A stretch of DNA of 64,000 nt from positions 1 through 64,000 of the forward strand of contig CAKZNT010000047.1 in assembly GCA_937132065.1 (NCBI GenBank), in the 5' to 3' direction. Source of the stretch: an uncultured Loktanella sp. (GTDB lineage Bacteria; Pseudomonadota; Alphaproteobacteria; Rhodobacterales; Rhodobacteraceae). The translations under genes and the position numbers were made by a program. Positions 49,207-58,819 of this stretch are shown one piece after another. Every line of letters begins with the position of its first letter. The first letter of the stretch is position 1. Under the pieces are notes generated by a model. It made no database searches. It worked only from the letters and a program-made list of their open reading frames with translations, and was not told where the DNA came from.

Positions 49207-50244
49207 ATGGAAGAGCAGCCAAAAACAGAATTGCGCCGTGGGTGGACCACGGGGGCATGTGCGACCGCCGCGACAAAGGCGGCGCTTGCGCGGCTGTGGG
49301 ATGGCGCATTTCCGAAAGATGTGCAGATCACCTTGCCCAAGGGGGAGACCCCGACATTTGCGCTGGCCCATCACGCGGCTGGCGATGGCTGGGCCGAAGT
49401 CGGGATCACCAAGGATGCGGGCGATGATCCGGACGTGACACATGGCGCGCTGATCGTGGTGCGGGTTGCGGCCTCTGATGGCGGGGTCGTGTTCAAGGCG
49501 GGCGAGGGCGTGGGCACGGTGACCAAGGCGGGGTTGCCGATCGGGGTCGGAGAGCCTGCGATCAACCCCGTGCCGCGACAGTTGATGTTAGACGTTGTGG
49601 ACCAGATGGCGGGCGAGCGGCCCCAAGATATCGAAATCACGGTTTCAATACCTGGCGGAGCCGCGCTGGCTCAAAAGACGTGGAACCCGCGCTTGGGCAT
49701 TGTTGGCGGCCTGTCGGTTCTTGGCACAACGGGCATCGTGCGACCGTTCTCTTGCGCGGCATGGATCGCCTCTATTCATCGCGGCATTGATGTGTCGATT
49801 GCTGACGGGTTGACCCATGTTGCGGGGTGCACGGGGGCCACGAGCGAACGGATCGTGCAAGACCTCTACGGGCTGCCAGATCACGCCATGCTTGATATGG
49901 GCGATTTTGCGGGTGGCATGTTGAAATATCTGGTCAAACACCCTGTAAAACGGGTCACAATCGGCGGCGGGATCGGCAAGATCAGCAAGCTGGCGCAGGG
50001 CGCGATTGATTTGCATTCGGGGCGCTCGCAAGTTGATTTCGAGGCCTTGGCCGCGCTGATAGACGACCCAAGGATCAAGGGCGCGAATACCGCGCTTGAG
50101 GCCTATCAGATTGCGGGTGAACCCCTCGCGCAGGCTGTCGCGGAGGCGGCATTGCGCAAGGTCCAAGACAGGTTTGGGGGGCCACACTACGACATTGTGG
50201 TGATTGACCGCGCGGGGCAGGTTTTGGCGAGGGCAGGCGCATGA
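49207..50244 (+). CDS. cbiD: Cobalt-precorrin-5B C1-methyltransferase (CbiD type)
   Basis: Methylates C1 of the corrin ring. 345 residues from the ATG at 49207. Opens with RRGWTTGACATAATKAAL and contains NPRLGIVGGLSVLGTTGIVRPFSC and KRVTIGGGIGKISKLAQGAIDLHSGRS-like stretches typical of CbiD. CbiD belongs to the early-cobalt route, while CobF does this step in the classic aerobic route; its presence beside CobA, CobB and CobK suggests a mixed pathway. Overlaps cobK by 4 bases. Confidence 0.92.
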   Translation: MEEQPKTELRRGWTTGACATAATKAALARLWDGAFPKDVQITLPKGETPTFALAHHAAGDGWAEVGITKDAGDDPDVTHGALIVVRVAASDGGVVFKAGEGVGTVTKAGLPIGVGEPAINPVPRQLMLDVVDQMAGERPQDIEITVSIPGGAALAQKTWNPRLGIVGGLSVLGTTGIVRPFSCAAWIASIHRGIDVSIADGLTHVAGCTGATSERIVQDLYGLPDHAMLDMGDFAGGMLKYLVKHPVKRVTIGGGIGKISKLAQGAIDLHSGRSQVDFEALAALIDDPRIKGANTALEAYQIAGEPLAQAVAEAALRKVQDRFGGPHYDIVVIDRAGQVLARAGA

Positions 50245-50969
50245 CGATCCTTGTTTTGGCAGGTACGTCCGAGGCCAAAGAAATCTGCAAAAGCCTTGCG
50301 GGGTTGGGCGTTGACGCGGTGGCTTCGCTAGCAGGAGCGACGCGCGCGCCCACACCGCTTGCGCTGCCTGTGCGGGTCGGTGGATTTGGCGGCGAAGACG
50401 GGTTTCGCGCCTACCTTGCAAGTGCTGGCATCACAGCGGTGATCGATGCAACACACCCCTTTGCGGCGCGTATTTCAGAGCGCACGGCGCGGGTCTGCAA
50501 GGCGTTGCACATCCCTTACCTACAGGTTTTACGTCCCGCTTGGGTGGCGCAGGACGGCGATGACTGGACCGAAATCGGCGACGAAACCGAGGCCGCGCAG
50601 ATTATCCCCAAAGGGGCGACTGTGTTTCTGGGCACGGGGCGGCAAACCTTGGCGCGCTTTGCGGGGCTTGAGGGCTGCCGCGTAATCTGTCGCCAGATTG
50701 ATCCGCCAACTGCCCCGTTTCCGTTTGAGGGCGGCGAATTCCTGATTGGTCGTCCGCCATTTCCTGTCGCACGGGAGATGTCACTATTTATAGCACTCGG
50801 GATCGAGTGGATCGTCGTGAAAAATGCAGGTGGTGACGCAAGTGCGACCAAATTGACGGCAGCGCGCAGGCTCGGGATCCCCGTTTTGATGATTGCGCGA
50901 CCCCAGATGCCTGACGCTGCGCGTGTGGCCAACGCGCCAGAGGCCGTTGCTTGGGCGCTTTCACTATGA
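50241..50969 (+). CDS. cobK: Precorrin-6A reductase
   Basis: NADPH-dependent reduction of the corrin ring (CobK/CbiJ family). 242 residues. N-terminal Rossmann start ILVLAGTSEAKEICKSL, the central DATHPFAARISERTARVCK and the C-terminal KNAGGDASATKLTAARRLGIPVLMI are diagnostic. Coupled to cbiD before it and to the glycosylase after it (ATGA). Confidence 0.92.
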   Translation: MTILVLAGTSEAKEICKSLAGLGVDAVASLAGATRAPTPLALPVRVGGFGGEDGFRAYLASAGITAVIDATHPFAARISERTARVCKALHIPYLQVLRPAWVAQDGDDWTEIGDETEAAQIIPKGATVFLGTGRQTLARFAGLEGCRVICRQIDPPTAPFPFEGGEFLIGRPPFPVAREMSLFIALGIEWIVVKNAGGDASATKLTAARRLGIPVLMIARPQMPDAARVANAPEAVAWALSL

Positions 50970-51592
50970 GCGAGCGGATCATTCGAACGGCCGACGACGT
51001 GGCCGAGGGGGCAGCGTGGCTTGTGCAAATGGAACCGCGCTTTGCTGCGCATGTGCCGCGGCTTTCGCCGCTGCCGCTACGCCTCAAGCCCGATGGATTT
51101 GGCCCGCTTGTGTATGCGATCATGGGGCAACAGGTGAGTGTGGCCTCTGCCAATGCGGTCTGGAACAAGCTTGAGGCGGCAGGACTAACAACCGCGCCCG
51201 CTATCGCGGCGGTAAGTCAAGATGACCTGCGTGCCTATGGGTTGAGCCGCCAGAAGGCGCGCTATGTGCATGCCTTGGCTGACGCGGGGATCGACTACGG
51301 CGCGCTACACGACATGTCAACGCAAGCGGTGTTAAAGACACTAACTGCTGTGCCGGGGATCGGCGCGTGGACCGCAGAGGTCTATGCGATGTTTTCGCTA
51401 GGGCGCGCGGATGTTTTTGCACCGGGTGATCTGGCGTTGCAGGAAGGGGCGCGCATGATATTCGATCTCCCAGAGCGCCCCAAAGACAAACAATTACGTG
51501 ATATGGCAAAGGCTTGGGCGCCGTGGCGATCGGTTGCGGCGCGGATCATCTGGGCCTACTATGGTGCTGAAAAGAAAAGGGATGGAATTTGA
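50966..51592 (+). CDS. DNA-3-methyladenine glycosylase II-like (HhH-GPD)
   Basis: Removes alkylated purines in base-excision repair. 208 residues. HhH-GPD core: VYAIMGQQVSVASANAVW, GLSRQKARYVHALA, helix-hairpin-helix LTAVPGIGAWTAEVY and the catalytic Asp155 in FAPGDLALQEG. It lacks the extra N-terminal domain of E. coli AlkA. It is embedded, by 1-4 base overlaps, between cobK and an esterase, so it is read with the cobalamin genes. Confidence 0.88.
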   Translation: MSERIIRTADDVAEGAAWLVQMEPRFAAHVPRLSPLPLRLKPDGFGPLVYAIMGQQVSVASANAVWNKLEAAGLTTAPAIAAVSQDDLRAYGLSRQKARYVHALADAGIDYGALHDMSTQAVLKTLTAVPGIGAWTAEVYAMFSLGRADVFAPGDLALQEGARMIFDLPERPKDKQLRDMAKAWAPWRSVAARIIWAYYGAEKKRDGI

Positions 51593-52260
51593 TGACACGA
51601 GCATTGACGGCAGGGCGCAAAGAGCCGCTTTCGGGCGAAATCAGATCAGCGGTGATCTTTCTGCACGGATATGGCGCAAATGGCGCCGATCTATTGGGCC
51701 TCGCTGATCCTTTGGCCGAGCACATGCCTGACACGCTATTCCTGTCGCCCGATGCGCCCGAGGATTGCGCAGGGTCGCCCATGGGAAAGCAGTGGTTTCC
51801 GATCCCGTGGATTGACGGATCGTCCGAGGAAGAATCGCGGATGGGATTGATGCGTGCGGCAGATGATCTGAACGCGTTCCTTGATGGCGTCATGGTCGAC
51901 GAAGACCTTTTGCCCGAACAGGTCATGGTGCTCGGGTTCAGCCAAGGCACGATGATGGCCCTGCATGTCTTGCCGCGCCGCGAGGATGCTGTTGCAGGAA
52001 TTGTTGCGTTCTCGGGGCGACTGCTCGAGCCAGAAGCCCTTGAAGATGAAGCGCTTTGCAAGCCGCCAGTGCTGTTGATCCATGGGGACGAGGATGATGT
52101 TGTGCCGCCGCAGTCATTGCCAGAGGCCGCGGAAGCCTTGCAGCAGGCTGGCTGGAAAGAGGTTTACGCCCATATCATGAAAGGCACAGCCCACGGGATT
52201 GCGCCTGACGGGCTTCAGGTGGCTTTGGCATTCATGCGCGACCGCTTTGGCATGTCCTAA
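51592..52260 (+). CDS. Carboxylesterase/phospholipase-family alpha/beta hydrolase
   Basis: 222 residues. The Abhydrolase_2 type nucleophile elbow GFSQG (Ser117), Asp168 in HGDEDDVVP and His201 in GTAHGI form the catalytic triad; the oxyanion region is FLHGYGANGADL. Members hydrolyse short acyl esters or lysophospholipids; the natural substrate is unknown. Its ATG at 51592 overlaps the glycosylase stop by one base. Confidence 0.88.
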   Translation: MTRALTAGRKEPLSGEIRSAVIFLHGYGANGADLLGLADPLAEHMPDTLFLSPDAPEDCAGSPMGKQWFPIPWIDGSSEEESRMGLMRAADDLNAFLDGVMVDEDLLPEQVMVLGFSQGTMMALHVLPRREDAVAGIVAFSGRLLEPEALEDEALCKPPVLLIHGDEDDVVPPQSLPEAAEALQQAGWKEVYAHIMKGTAHGIAPDGLQVALAFMRDRFGMS

Positions 52261-52341
52261 GAGCAATCGCGCTGCGCAATTGACGATCGAATGGCAATTG
52301 CCGTGCTAGACTTTTAGTTGCGTTGCGGTTAGTCAGGCGGC

Positions 52342-52353
52342 GTTAGCGCTAAC
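52342..52353. promoter_or_regulatory. CceR-like operator before zwf
   Basis: GTTAGCGCTAAC is a perfect 12-bp palindrome, 17 bases before the zwf start. It is the core of the LacI-family site TGTTAGCGCTAACA associated, as I recall, with CceR control of glycolysis and Entner-Doudoroff genes in Rhodobacter. A two-mismatch version precedes eno. Confidence 0.72.
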
Positions 52354-52370
52354 AAACAGGATTAATCGTC

Positions 52371-53825
52371 ATGGCCTCACGCGTAATTCCAGTCGACCCC
52401 TTTGACCTCGTGATCTTTGGCGGCACGGGTGATCTTGCCCGCCGCAAGATTTTGCCCGGTCTGTTTCGGCGGTATAGTTCGGGCCAGATGCCTGAGGGTG
52501 CACGTATCATTGGCGCGGCGCGGTCTGACCTTGATCGCGCTGGCTATCAACAGTTGGTGAACGAGAGCATTGCCGAGTTTGGCGGTGCAGAAAAATCCGA
52601 CACCGCGATGCTCGCCAAGTTCTTGGAAACATTGGATTACACGCCAATTGATGCCAAAGGCGAGGCGGGGTGGGATGCCTTGTCTGGCATGGTGCGCAAG
52701 GACGTTGTGCAGGCCTTCTATTTCTCGGTTGCGCCGAGCCTTTTTGGCGATCTTGCGCAACGTTTGCACGCGCATAAAATCGCCACGGATCAAAGCCGGA
52801 TTGTGGTTGAAAAACCCTTTGGCCGTGACCTTAAGTCAGCGAAAGCATTGAATAAATCGCTACGTGATCACTTTGACGAAAGTCAGGTCTACCGCATTGA
52901 TCACTACCTTGGAAAAGAGACCGTTCAGAACCTTATGGCGGTCAGGTTCGGGAATGTGCTGTTCGAGCCGCTTTGGAACAATCACTACGTCGATCATATC
53001 CAGATCACGGTTGCCGAAACTGTTGGTGTTGGCGGGCGGGGCGCCTATTATGACCGTGCGGGCGCGATGCGTGATATGGTGCAAAACCACTTGATGCAGC
53101 TGTTGTGCCTAATTGCGATGGAGCCACCGGGCCAATTTGGTGCTGACGAGGTGCGCGACGAGAAACTCAAGGTCATCCGTGCCCTGCAAGGCGTCGATCC
53201 GCACCACATTGTGCGCGGCCAGTATGATGCAGGGCCAAACGGCGCAAGCTACCGCGAAGATGCCGAAAATCCGCGCAGTTTCACCGAGAGCTTTATCGCG
53301 ATGAAAGTGCACATCAATAACTGGCGTTGGGCAGGGGTTCCGTTCTATTTGCGCACAGGAAAGCGCATGAAATCAAGAACTTCCGAGATTGCTGTTGTCT
53401 TCAAAGACCTTGGGCATTCGATCTTTGAGGGCGACGAAAAACGGCATCGCAACATCCTCTCGATCCGCCTTCAGCCCAATGAGGGCATGGACCTGCAAGT
53501 GACGATCAAAGAGCCGGGTCCGGGTGGTATGCGCCTCGTTGATGTGCCCCTTGATATGACATTTGCGGAGGCTCTGGGGGATAGTGATCACGAGGTCACG
53601 GATGCCTATGAGCGCCTGATTATGGACGTAATTCGCGGCAATCAGACCCTGTTTATGCGCGGCGACGAGGTCGAGGCCGCTTGGGCGTGGACCGATCCGC
53701 TTATCAACGGCTGGGAGGGGCGTAACGACGTGCCCAAGCTATATGATGCGGGGTCGAGTGGCCCTGAGGATGCGCTGATGCTTTTGCATCGCGAGGGTCG
53801 CAAGTGGCGTGAATTGAAGGGGTAA
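52371..53825 (+). CDS. zwf: Glucose-6-phosphate 1-dehydrogenase
   Basis: Oxidises glucose-6-phosphate to 6-phosphogluconolactone with NAD(P). 484 residues. Nucleotide site FGGTGDLARRKILPGL near the start, the active-site motif YRIDHYLGKETVQN, and the family end. First gene of zwf-pgl-pgi, feeding the Entner-Doudoroff and pentose phosphate routes; edd and eda are not in the window. Likely under carbon-source control from the palindrome in its leader. Confidence 0.96.
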   Translation: MASRVIPVDPFDLVIFGGTGDLARRKILPGLFRRYSSGQMPEGARIIGAARSDLDRAGYQQLVNESIAEFGGAEKSDTAMLAKFLETLDYTPIDAKGEAGWDALSGMVRKDVVQAFYFSVAPSLFGDLAQRLHAHKIATDQSRIVVEKPFGRDLKSAKALNKSLRDHFDESQVYRIDHYLGKETVQNLMAVRFGNVLFEPLWNNHYVDHIQITVAETVGVGGRGAYYDRAGAMRDMVQNHLMQLLCLIAMEPPGQFGADEVRDEKLKVIRALQGVDPHHIVRGQYDAGPNGASYREDAENPRSFTESFIAMKVHINNWRWAGVPFYLRTGKRMKSRTSEIAVVFKDLGHSIFEGDEKRHRNILSIRLQPNEGMDLQVTIKEPGPGGMRLVDVPLDMTFAEALGDSDHEVTDAYERLIMDVIRGNQTLFMRGDEVEAAWAWTDPLINGWEGRNDVPKLYDAGSSGPEDALMLLHREGRKWRELKG

Positions 53826-53840
53826 GCCCTATCACAACAC

Positions 53841-53870
53841 GTGCACAGAGCGTGCACCGTGCGTGCACCG
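53841..53870. repeat. Triplet array of GTGCAC at 11-bp spacing (copy 2)
   Basis: GTGCAC begins at 53841, 53852 and 53863, exactly 11 bp apart; the last two units read GTGCACCG. It fills the 75-bp space between zwf and pgl, inside an apparent operon. It matches copy 1 at 10177-10206 in number, spacing and flanking bases. Confidence 0.75.
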
Positions 53871-53900
53871 AAAATACGGCGATTTTAGGAGAGACATCCG

Positions 53901-54572
53901 ATGGAATTCAACGAATACGCTGATGCAGAGATGATGATGATCGACCTTGCCAATGTCTTGGCAGGGGAGTTGGAGACCGCGCTTTTGTCGCATGACCGCG
54001 TGACGTTTGCTGTGCCCGGTGGCACAACGCCCGGTCCGATTTTTGATACGCTGTGTGCGGTTGATCTTGGCTGGGACCGCGTGAACGTGATGTTAACGGA
54101 TGAACGCTGGGTTCCTGCTCATTCTGATCGCTCTAACACGAAGCTCTTGCAAGAGCGGCTGCTGGTCGAGAAAGCGGCCGCGGCGACCTATGTGCCGCTA
54201 TACGCTGATGCGCCTACGCCAGAGGATAAATTGCCCATGCTATCAGCGGGGATTGCCCCGCTTTTGCCGATCAATGTGATGTTGCTTGGTATGGGCGCGG
54301 ACATGCATACAGCGAGTATTTTCCCCGAAGCCGACCAGCTTGATCTGGCGTTGAACGGATCGGACGTTTTGGTGGCGATGCGCGCCCCGAACGCGCCCGA
54401 GCCGCGCATTACTTTGTCGGCGCAGGTGCTGAAGGGCGCGATGAGCCGTCATGTTGTGATTATCGGAGATGAAAAGCGGGCCGCGTTAGAGCGTGCGCGC
54501 AAATTGACCCCAATTGAAGCCCCGATTTCTGCCGTGCTGAATGATGCGGTTGTGCATTGGGCGAGGAGCTAG
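53901..54572 (+). CDS. pgl: 6-phosphogluconolactonase
   Basis: Hydrolyses 6-phosphogluconolactone to 6-phosphogluconate. 223 residues of the SOL/DevB type. Motifs VPGGTTPGPIFDTL, VMLTDERWVPAHSDRSN and LGMGADMHTASIFPEA match the family. Preceded by AGGAGAGA as ribosome site, 3 bases before pgi after its stop. Confidence 0.93.
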   Translation: MEFNEYADAEMMMIDLANVLAGELETALLSHDRVTFAVPGGTTPGPIFDTLCAVDLGWDRVNVMLTDERWVPAHSDRSNTKLLQERLLVEKAAAATYVPLYADAPTPEDKLPMLSAGIAPLLPINVMLLGMGADMHTASIFPEADQLDLALNGSDVLVAMRAPNAPEPRITLSAQVLKGAMSRHVVIIGDEKRAALERARKLTPIEAPISAVLNDAVVHWARS

Positions 54573-54575
54573 ACC

Positions 54576-56174
54576 ATGTGGAAAGCCTTACAAGCCAAAG
54601 CACAAGACGTGTCTGCGCGCCGCATTGAAGATATGCTGACCCAAGAGCGCGCGCAGGATTTTGCCGTGCAGGCAGGTGACATGCGCCTTGATTATGCCAA
54701 GACCAATATTGACGGCGACACCCGCGCGATGCTGATCGAGATGCTGGAGACCACGGGTGTTGCCGCAAAGCGTGATGCGATGTTTGCGGGCCAGCCGATT
54801 AACGAAACCGAGGGGCGTGCGGTGCTGCATACGGCGTTGCGCAACCTTGATGGTGATCCCGTTTTTGTGGACGGCGCTGATGTGATGCCCGCCGTTCTGG
54901 CGACGCTTGATCGCATGGGTGATTTTGCACAAGCTGTGCGCAGTGGCGCGTATCAGGGGCAGGGCGGCAAGATCACGGATGTGGTCAATATCGGCATTGG
55001 CGGGTCCGACCTTGGCCCTGCGATGGCGGCTCTTGCGCTTGCGCCTTATCATGACGGGCCGCGCTGCCATTTTGTGAGCAATGTGGACCCTTCCGATATT
55101 GCGCAGGTTTTGCGCGCTTGTGATCCCGCGACGACCCTTGTGATCGTGGCCTCCAAGACGTTTACGACGATCGAGACCATGACCAATGCCCGCACAGCGC
55201 AGGCTTGGATGGGTGAGGCTGTCAAGGATGTTGGCGCGCAATTCGCCGCGCTTTCGACCTCGGCGGAAAAGACGGCCGCGATGGGCATTGCCCCCGAGCG
55301 CGTGTTCGGTTTCGAGGACTGGGTTGGCGGGCGTTATTCGCTATGGGGGCCGATTGGTCTGTCGTTGATGATCGCAATTGGCCGCGATGCTTTCACCGCG
55401 TTTTTGCGCGGCGCGCAAGCGATGGATGTTCATTTTCGTGAGGCCGAATGGCACGAGAATATGCCCGCATTGCTGGCCCTTGTTGGTATCTGGCACAATC
55501 AGGGTTGCGGCTATGCGACCCGCGCTGTTCTTCCTTATGATAACAATCTCAGTCGCTTACCGGCCTATCTTCAACAGCTTGAGATGGAAAGTAATGGCAA
55601 GGGCGTGAGCATGGACGGGGCCGATTTGCCCGTCAATTCCGGCCCTGTTGTTTGGGGCGAGCCTGGCACAAACGGCCAGCATGCCTTTTATCAGCTGATC
55701 CATCAGGGCACGCGTGTCATCCCTTGCGAATTTATGGTGGCGGCCCGCGGGCACGAGGATGCGTTGCATCATCAACACCAGCTTTTGGTTGCCAATTGTC
55801 TGGCCCAGTCGGAGGCCTTGATGAAGGGCCGCGATCTGGACGAGGCCCGCACAAAAGTGCCTGATCACTATTCTGGTGACGCGCGCGGGCGGCAGGCAAA
55901 GCATCGCGTCTTTCAGGGGAACCGCCCGTCGGTGACGCTTGCTTATCCGCAGCTCACGCCGTTTGTGTTGGGGCAGTTGATCGCCCTTTACGAGCACCGT
56001 GTTTTTGTCGAGGGTGTTGTGCTTGGCCTGAATTCTTACGACCAGTGGGGCGTTGAATTGGGCAAGGAGCTGGCCACCGCATTACAGCCCGTTGTCGAGG
56101 GCGCGCAGTCGGCCGCTGACAAAGACGGGTCAACGGCCGCATTGGTTGATTTCTTACAAAAACACGGCGTTTAA
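54576..56174 (+). CDS. pgi: Glucose-6-phosphate isomerase
   Basis: Interconverts glucose-6-phosphate and fructose-6-phosphate. 532 residues. Both SIS folds are present: [18 protein letters not shown], then [14 protein letters not shown]; the second PGI signature lies in [16 protein letters not shown]. Final gene of zwf-pgl-pgi, with which it can cycle hexose phosphate back into the Entner-Doudoroff route. Its 3' end overlaps the RTX gene by 4 bases. Confidence 0.96.
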   Translation: MWKALQAKAQDVSARRIEDMLTQERAQDFAVQAGDMRLDYAKTNIDGDTRAMLIEMLETTGVAAKRDAMFAGQPINETEGRAVLHTALRNLDGDPVFVDGADVMPAVLATLDRMGDFAQAVRSGAYQGQGGKITDVVNIGIGGSDLGPAMAALALAPYHDGPRCHFVSNVDPSDIAQVLRACDPATTLVIVASKTFTTIETMTNARTAQAWMGEAVKDVGAQFAALSTSAEKTAAMGIAPERVFGFEDWVGGRYSLWGPIGLSLMIAIGRDAFTAFLRGAQAMDVHFREAEWHENMPALLALVGIWHNQGCGYATRAVLPYDNNLSRLPAYLQQLEMESNGKGVSMDGADLPVNSGPVVWGEPGTNGQHAFYQLIHQGTRVIPCEFMVAARGHEDALHHQHQLLVANCLAQSEALMKGRDLDEARTKVPDHYSGDARGRQAKHRVFQGNRPSVTLAYPQLTPFVLGQLIALYEHRVFVEGVVLGLNSYDQWGVELGKELATALQPVVEGAQSAADKDGSTAALVDFLQKHGV

Positions 56175-58423
56175 AGGATAAAATCGCTGGCGGAGAGCGT
56201 CATGTTCCCCGTCAGTTCGATTTCGAAGTCCGCCGCCCCATCACCGTCGATATCGGCCTGCACGATGGTTTCGCTGCCGTTGGAAATGGCGTTCAGCTCC
56301 ATCGCGGTCCCGCTAAAGGCAGCCGTGCCGATGAAGGTGAACGCATTTGTGCCGCCGATGACGCCGAGGTCGATTGTGTCGGTTCCTGTGGAAAAATCGA
56401 CGATGACGTCGCGGTTCCCTGCGCCTGTCGGTGTTTCGGCGGCGCTCCAGAAGATGAAGGTGTCAGCCCCGCCGCCGCCGCGCAGCATATCTTGCCCAAG
56501 CGATCCGAAGAGTTCGTCATTGCCAAGGCCGCCAACAAGCAGGTCGTCCCCGTGCGCGCCATTCAGCCCGTCATTGCCTGCGCCTCCATAGAGGCTATCG
56601 GCGTGGGTATCGGTTGCGGTCAATGTGTTGTCATTGGCGAACAGGATGTCGTGGCCCGCGCCCCCGTAGATCACATCTGACCCTTTGCCGCCTGCAACTG
56701 CATCGTTGCCGCCGCCACCGTTCAAGGTATCAGCGCCGTTGGCCCCGAAAAGTGCATCATCGCCGCCTTTGCCAAAGATCACGTCGGCCCCTTTGCCGCC
56801 TGTCACGATGTCATTGCCAGTGCCAGCGACGATGTTATCCGCGCCGTTCCCGCCATTGATGACGTCATCGCCTTGCTTGCCTAGGATCGTATCTTTGCCG
56901 CCGCCGCCGTTGATCGTATCGTCACCGCCGCCACCTTTGATCAGATCCTTGCCGCCGCCGCCAAAAATGCGGTCGTCTTGGCCGCCACCTGCAATATTGT
57001 CGTTGCCAGAGTTGCCGTAGATTGTGTCGATGCCGCCTCCGCCACGCAGATAGTCAATGCCCACGCCACCATAGATCAGGTCACTGCCGCTTGCGCCGAT
57101 CACACTGTCGTCGCCCGCGCCGCCTTCAAGGTGGTCGTCGCCGTTCAGGCCCAGCACGGTATCATTCCCATCGCCGCCAAACAGGCAGTCGTCGCTGCCT
57201 TTGCCAGTGATTTCGTCGTCGCCAGCCAGCCCGCTGATCCAGTCGCTATTGGGGGTTCCCATCATGATGTCAGGGCCGGAAGTGCCAAGCACTTCGCTAT
57301 CCAGTTCAACGATCTGGCCGATAATCTCGCCCTGACTTGTCCAAGTCACGATCAATTTATCGTCGTTGATCATTGCAACATCAGGGTGATTGACCAACAC
57401 GCCGTCCGCAGGGCTAATGTGGAATTCGTCACCGACCATATCGCCATTGATATCAAAGCGCTGCCCGAAGATGCCGCTTTCGGTGTCCAGTGTTCCGTTG
57501 GCCTTCCAGATGATGACAAAGCCGCCATCGGGCAGGGTGGTCATGTGGGGTTCACTGATGTTGACATCGTTGGTGGTGTTCACTTGCACCTGCGTGCCAA
57601 TCGCCACCCCGTTTGCATCAAAGCGGTTGAAATAGACGCCTGTTTCAAAGGTGGCTTGGCTTTCGACGGTCCATGCGACGACGAATTCGCCGTTATCGAG
57701 GAACCTGACGTCCGCCATGTGGTGATCTTCGATGGCCAGTCCTGGTGGAATTTGGAATTCGACGCCAAGAAGCGTGCCGTCAGCATTGTAACGCTGCCCG
57801 AAGATGCCACGATGGCCACCCGTTGCCTCATAGGCTGTCCAGACCACCACAAAGCTGTCGTCAGCCGCCACCGCGGCCCATGGCCCGTCTTGGTAGCCCG
57901 TGCCGTCTGTATCGTCGACGATGATGTTGGATTGCACAACGTGATTGCTATCGTAGACAATCGCGTTCACCTCGTAAGACCCGGCGACACCATGCGTCTG
58001 GAAGGCATATGTCGCCACATAGCCCCCGTCGGAAGTGGGCGCGATAAAGGCTTCGCTGTTGCCGCCTGACAGCGTGGTTTCGGTTGTCAGCGGCGTGCCA
58101 GTCGGCCCGAACACCCGAATGGTGCTATCGGTGTCGGAGAGTGATCCGACGATAAAGTTGCCATTGCTGAGCACGGTCACTTCGGGGTTGTTGATGCTGC
58201 TTGTGCCAGCCCCGCTTACGGCGAATTCCGCTCCGATAAGCGCGCCAGTCGGATCAACGATTTGCCCCATAATCGGTGCAGTGCTGCCTTCGTAGTTTTC
58301 CCAAACGACGACCGCATTCCCGTTGGCGAGCGTCGAAACCGATGCGACCCCCTGATAGCCGGATTGGGTGGTGTTGATATCGAACAGATTGCCAAGTGTG
58401 ACGGGGGTGTCAGAACAAATCAT
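56171..58423 (-). CDS. Large RTX (hemolysin-type) calcium-binding secreted protein
   Basis: 750 residues without classical signal peptide. Residues 1-370 hold about six or seven repeats of 50-60 residues, each with a pattern like FVVVWTAYE followed by [14 protein letters not shown], which looks like a beta-propeller. Residues about 378-660 are RTX nonapeptides (GGxGxDxxx), which bind calcium. The last 90 residues ([26 protein letters not shown]) resemble the C-terminal secretion end of serralysin-type proteins. A type I secretion system should export it, but none is in the window. No catalytic domain is visible; adhesin or surface-layer roles are possible. Confidence 0.85.
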   Translation of the reverse strand: MICSDTPVTLGNLFDINTTQSGYQGVASVSTLANGNAVVVWENYEGSTAPIMGQIVDPTGALIGAEFAVSGAGTSSINNPEVTVLSNGNFIVGSLSDTDSTIRVFGPTGTPLTTETTLSGGNSEAFIAPTSDGGYVATYAFQTHGVAGSYEVNAIVYDSNHVVQSNIIVDDTDGTGYQDGPWAAVAADDSFVVVWTAYEATGGHRGIFGQRYNADGTLLGVEFQIPPGLAIEDHHMADVRFLDNGEFVVAWTVESQATFETGVYFNRFDANGVAIGTQVQVNTTNDVNISEPHMTTLPDGGFVIIWKANGTLDTESGIFGQRFDINGDMVGDEFHISPADGVLVNHPDVAMINDDKLIVTWTSQGEIIGQIVELDSEVLGTSGPDIMMGTPNSDWISGLAGDDEITGKGSDDCLFGGDGNDTVLGLNGDDHLEGGAGDDSVIGASGSDLIYGGVGIDYLRGGGGIDTIYGNSGNDNIAGGGQDDRIFGGGGKDLIKGGGGDDTINGGGGKDTILGKQGDDVINGGNGADNIVAGTGNDIVTGGKGADVIFGKGGDDALFGANGADTLNGGGGNDAVAGGKGSDVIYGGAGHDILFANDNTLTATDTHADSLYGGAGNDGLNGAHGDDLLVGGLGNDELFGSLGQDMLRGGGGADTFIFWSAAETPTGAGNRDVIVDFSTGTDTIDLGVIGGTNAFTFIGTAAFSGTAMELNAISNGSETIVQADIDGDGAADFEIELTGNMTLSASDFIL

Positions 58424-58647
58424 AGTATTACCTCAAGGAATTGGCCGAAAGACGGCTGCGAAAATGAAAAATGGTCTTGGTTTAATCATTTTACGTTAGG
58501 TAAACTGGCCTCGTGTCGCAACATGTATTTTTGGACAAGCGGACGGGCCTGATCTGTCGGCGCAAAGCGCGTGGTCGTGAAATGCAGGTGATTTGCGCCA
58601 AAACCATGCGAAGGTTCGGCAATAGCGTTGTTCGCTGTTGAGGTGCT

Positions 58648-58721
58648 TGGAGCGGGTAACGAGAATCGAACTCGTAACTGAAGCTTGGGAAGCTTTCGTG
58701 ATACCTTTTCACCATACCCGC
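58648..58721 (-). tRNA. tRNA-Gly(CCC)
   Basis: 74 bases including encoded CCA, read leftward. The acceptor stem GCGGGTA pairs with TACCCGC, the anticodon loop is TTCCCAA (anticodon CCC) and the T arm contains GAGTTCGATTCTC. The outermost pair of the anticodon stem is A-C. Confidence 0.92.
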
Positions 58722-58773
58722 GTCCTGACTGTCGGATAATATGGACGCTGCGGGGCGTCAAGGCGGCAAACGA

Positions 58774-58801
58774 AAAAGGCCGCCCCGAGGGGCGACCTTT
58801 C
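58774..58801 (-). terminator. Terminator of the fasciclin gene
   Basis: Read leftward: AAAGGTCGCCCC, a two-base spacer, GGGGCGGCCTTT, then a T run. It lies 19 bases past the fasciclin stop and also separates it from tRNA-Gly. Confidence 0.85.
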
Positions 58802-58819
58802 TGACATATACCGGCCCGC

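Noticed and set aside
56640-57290. Short-period DNA repeats, possible CRISPR or minisatellite
   Set aside because: The periodicity is nine codons and encodes GGxGxD calcium-binding repeats; there are no spacers or constant DNA repeats.
56978-58069. 363-codon open frame opposite the RTX gene
   Set aside because: Its composition (Val/Ala/His/Asp repeats) is the mirror of the RTX and propeller repeats on the minus strand; no independent signal.
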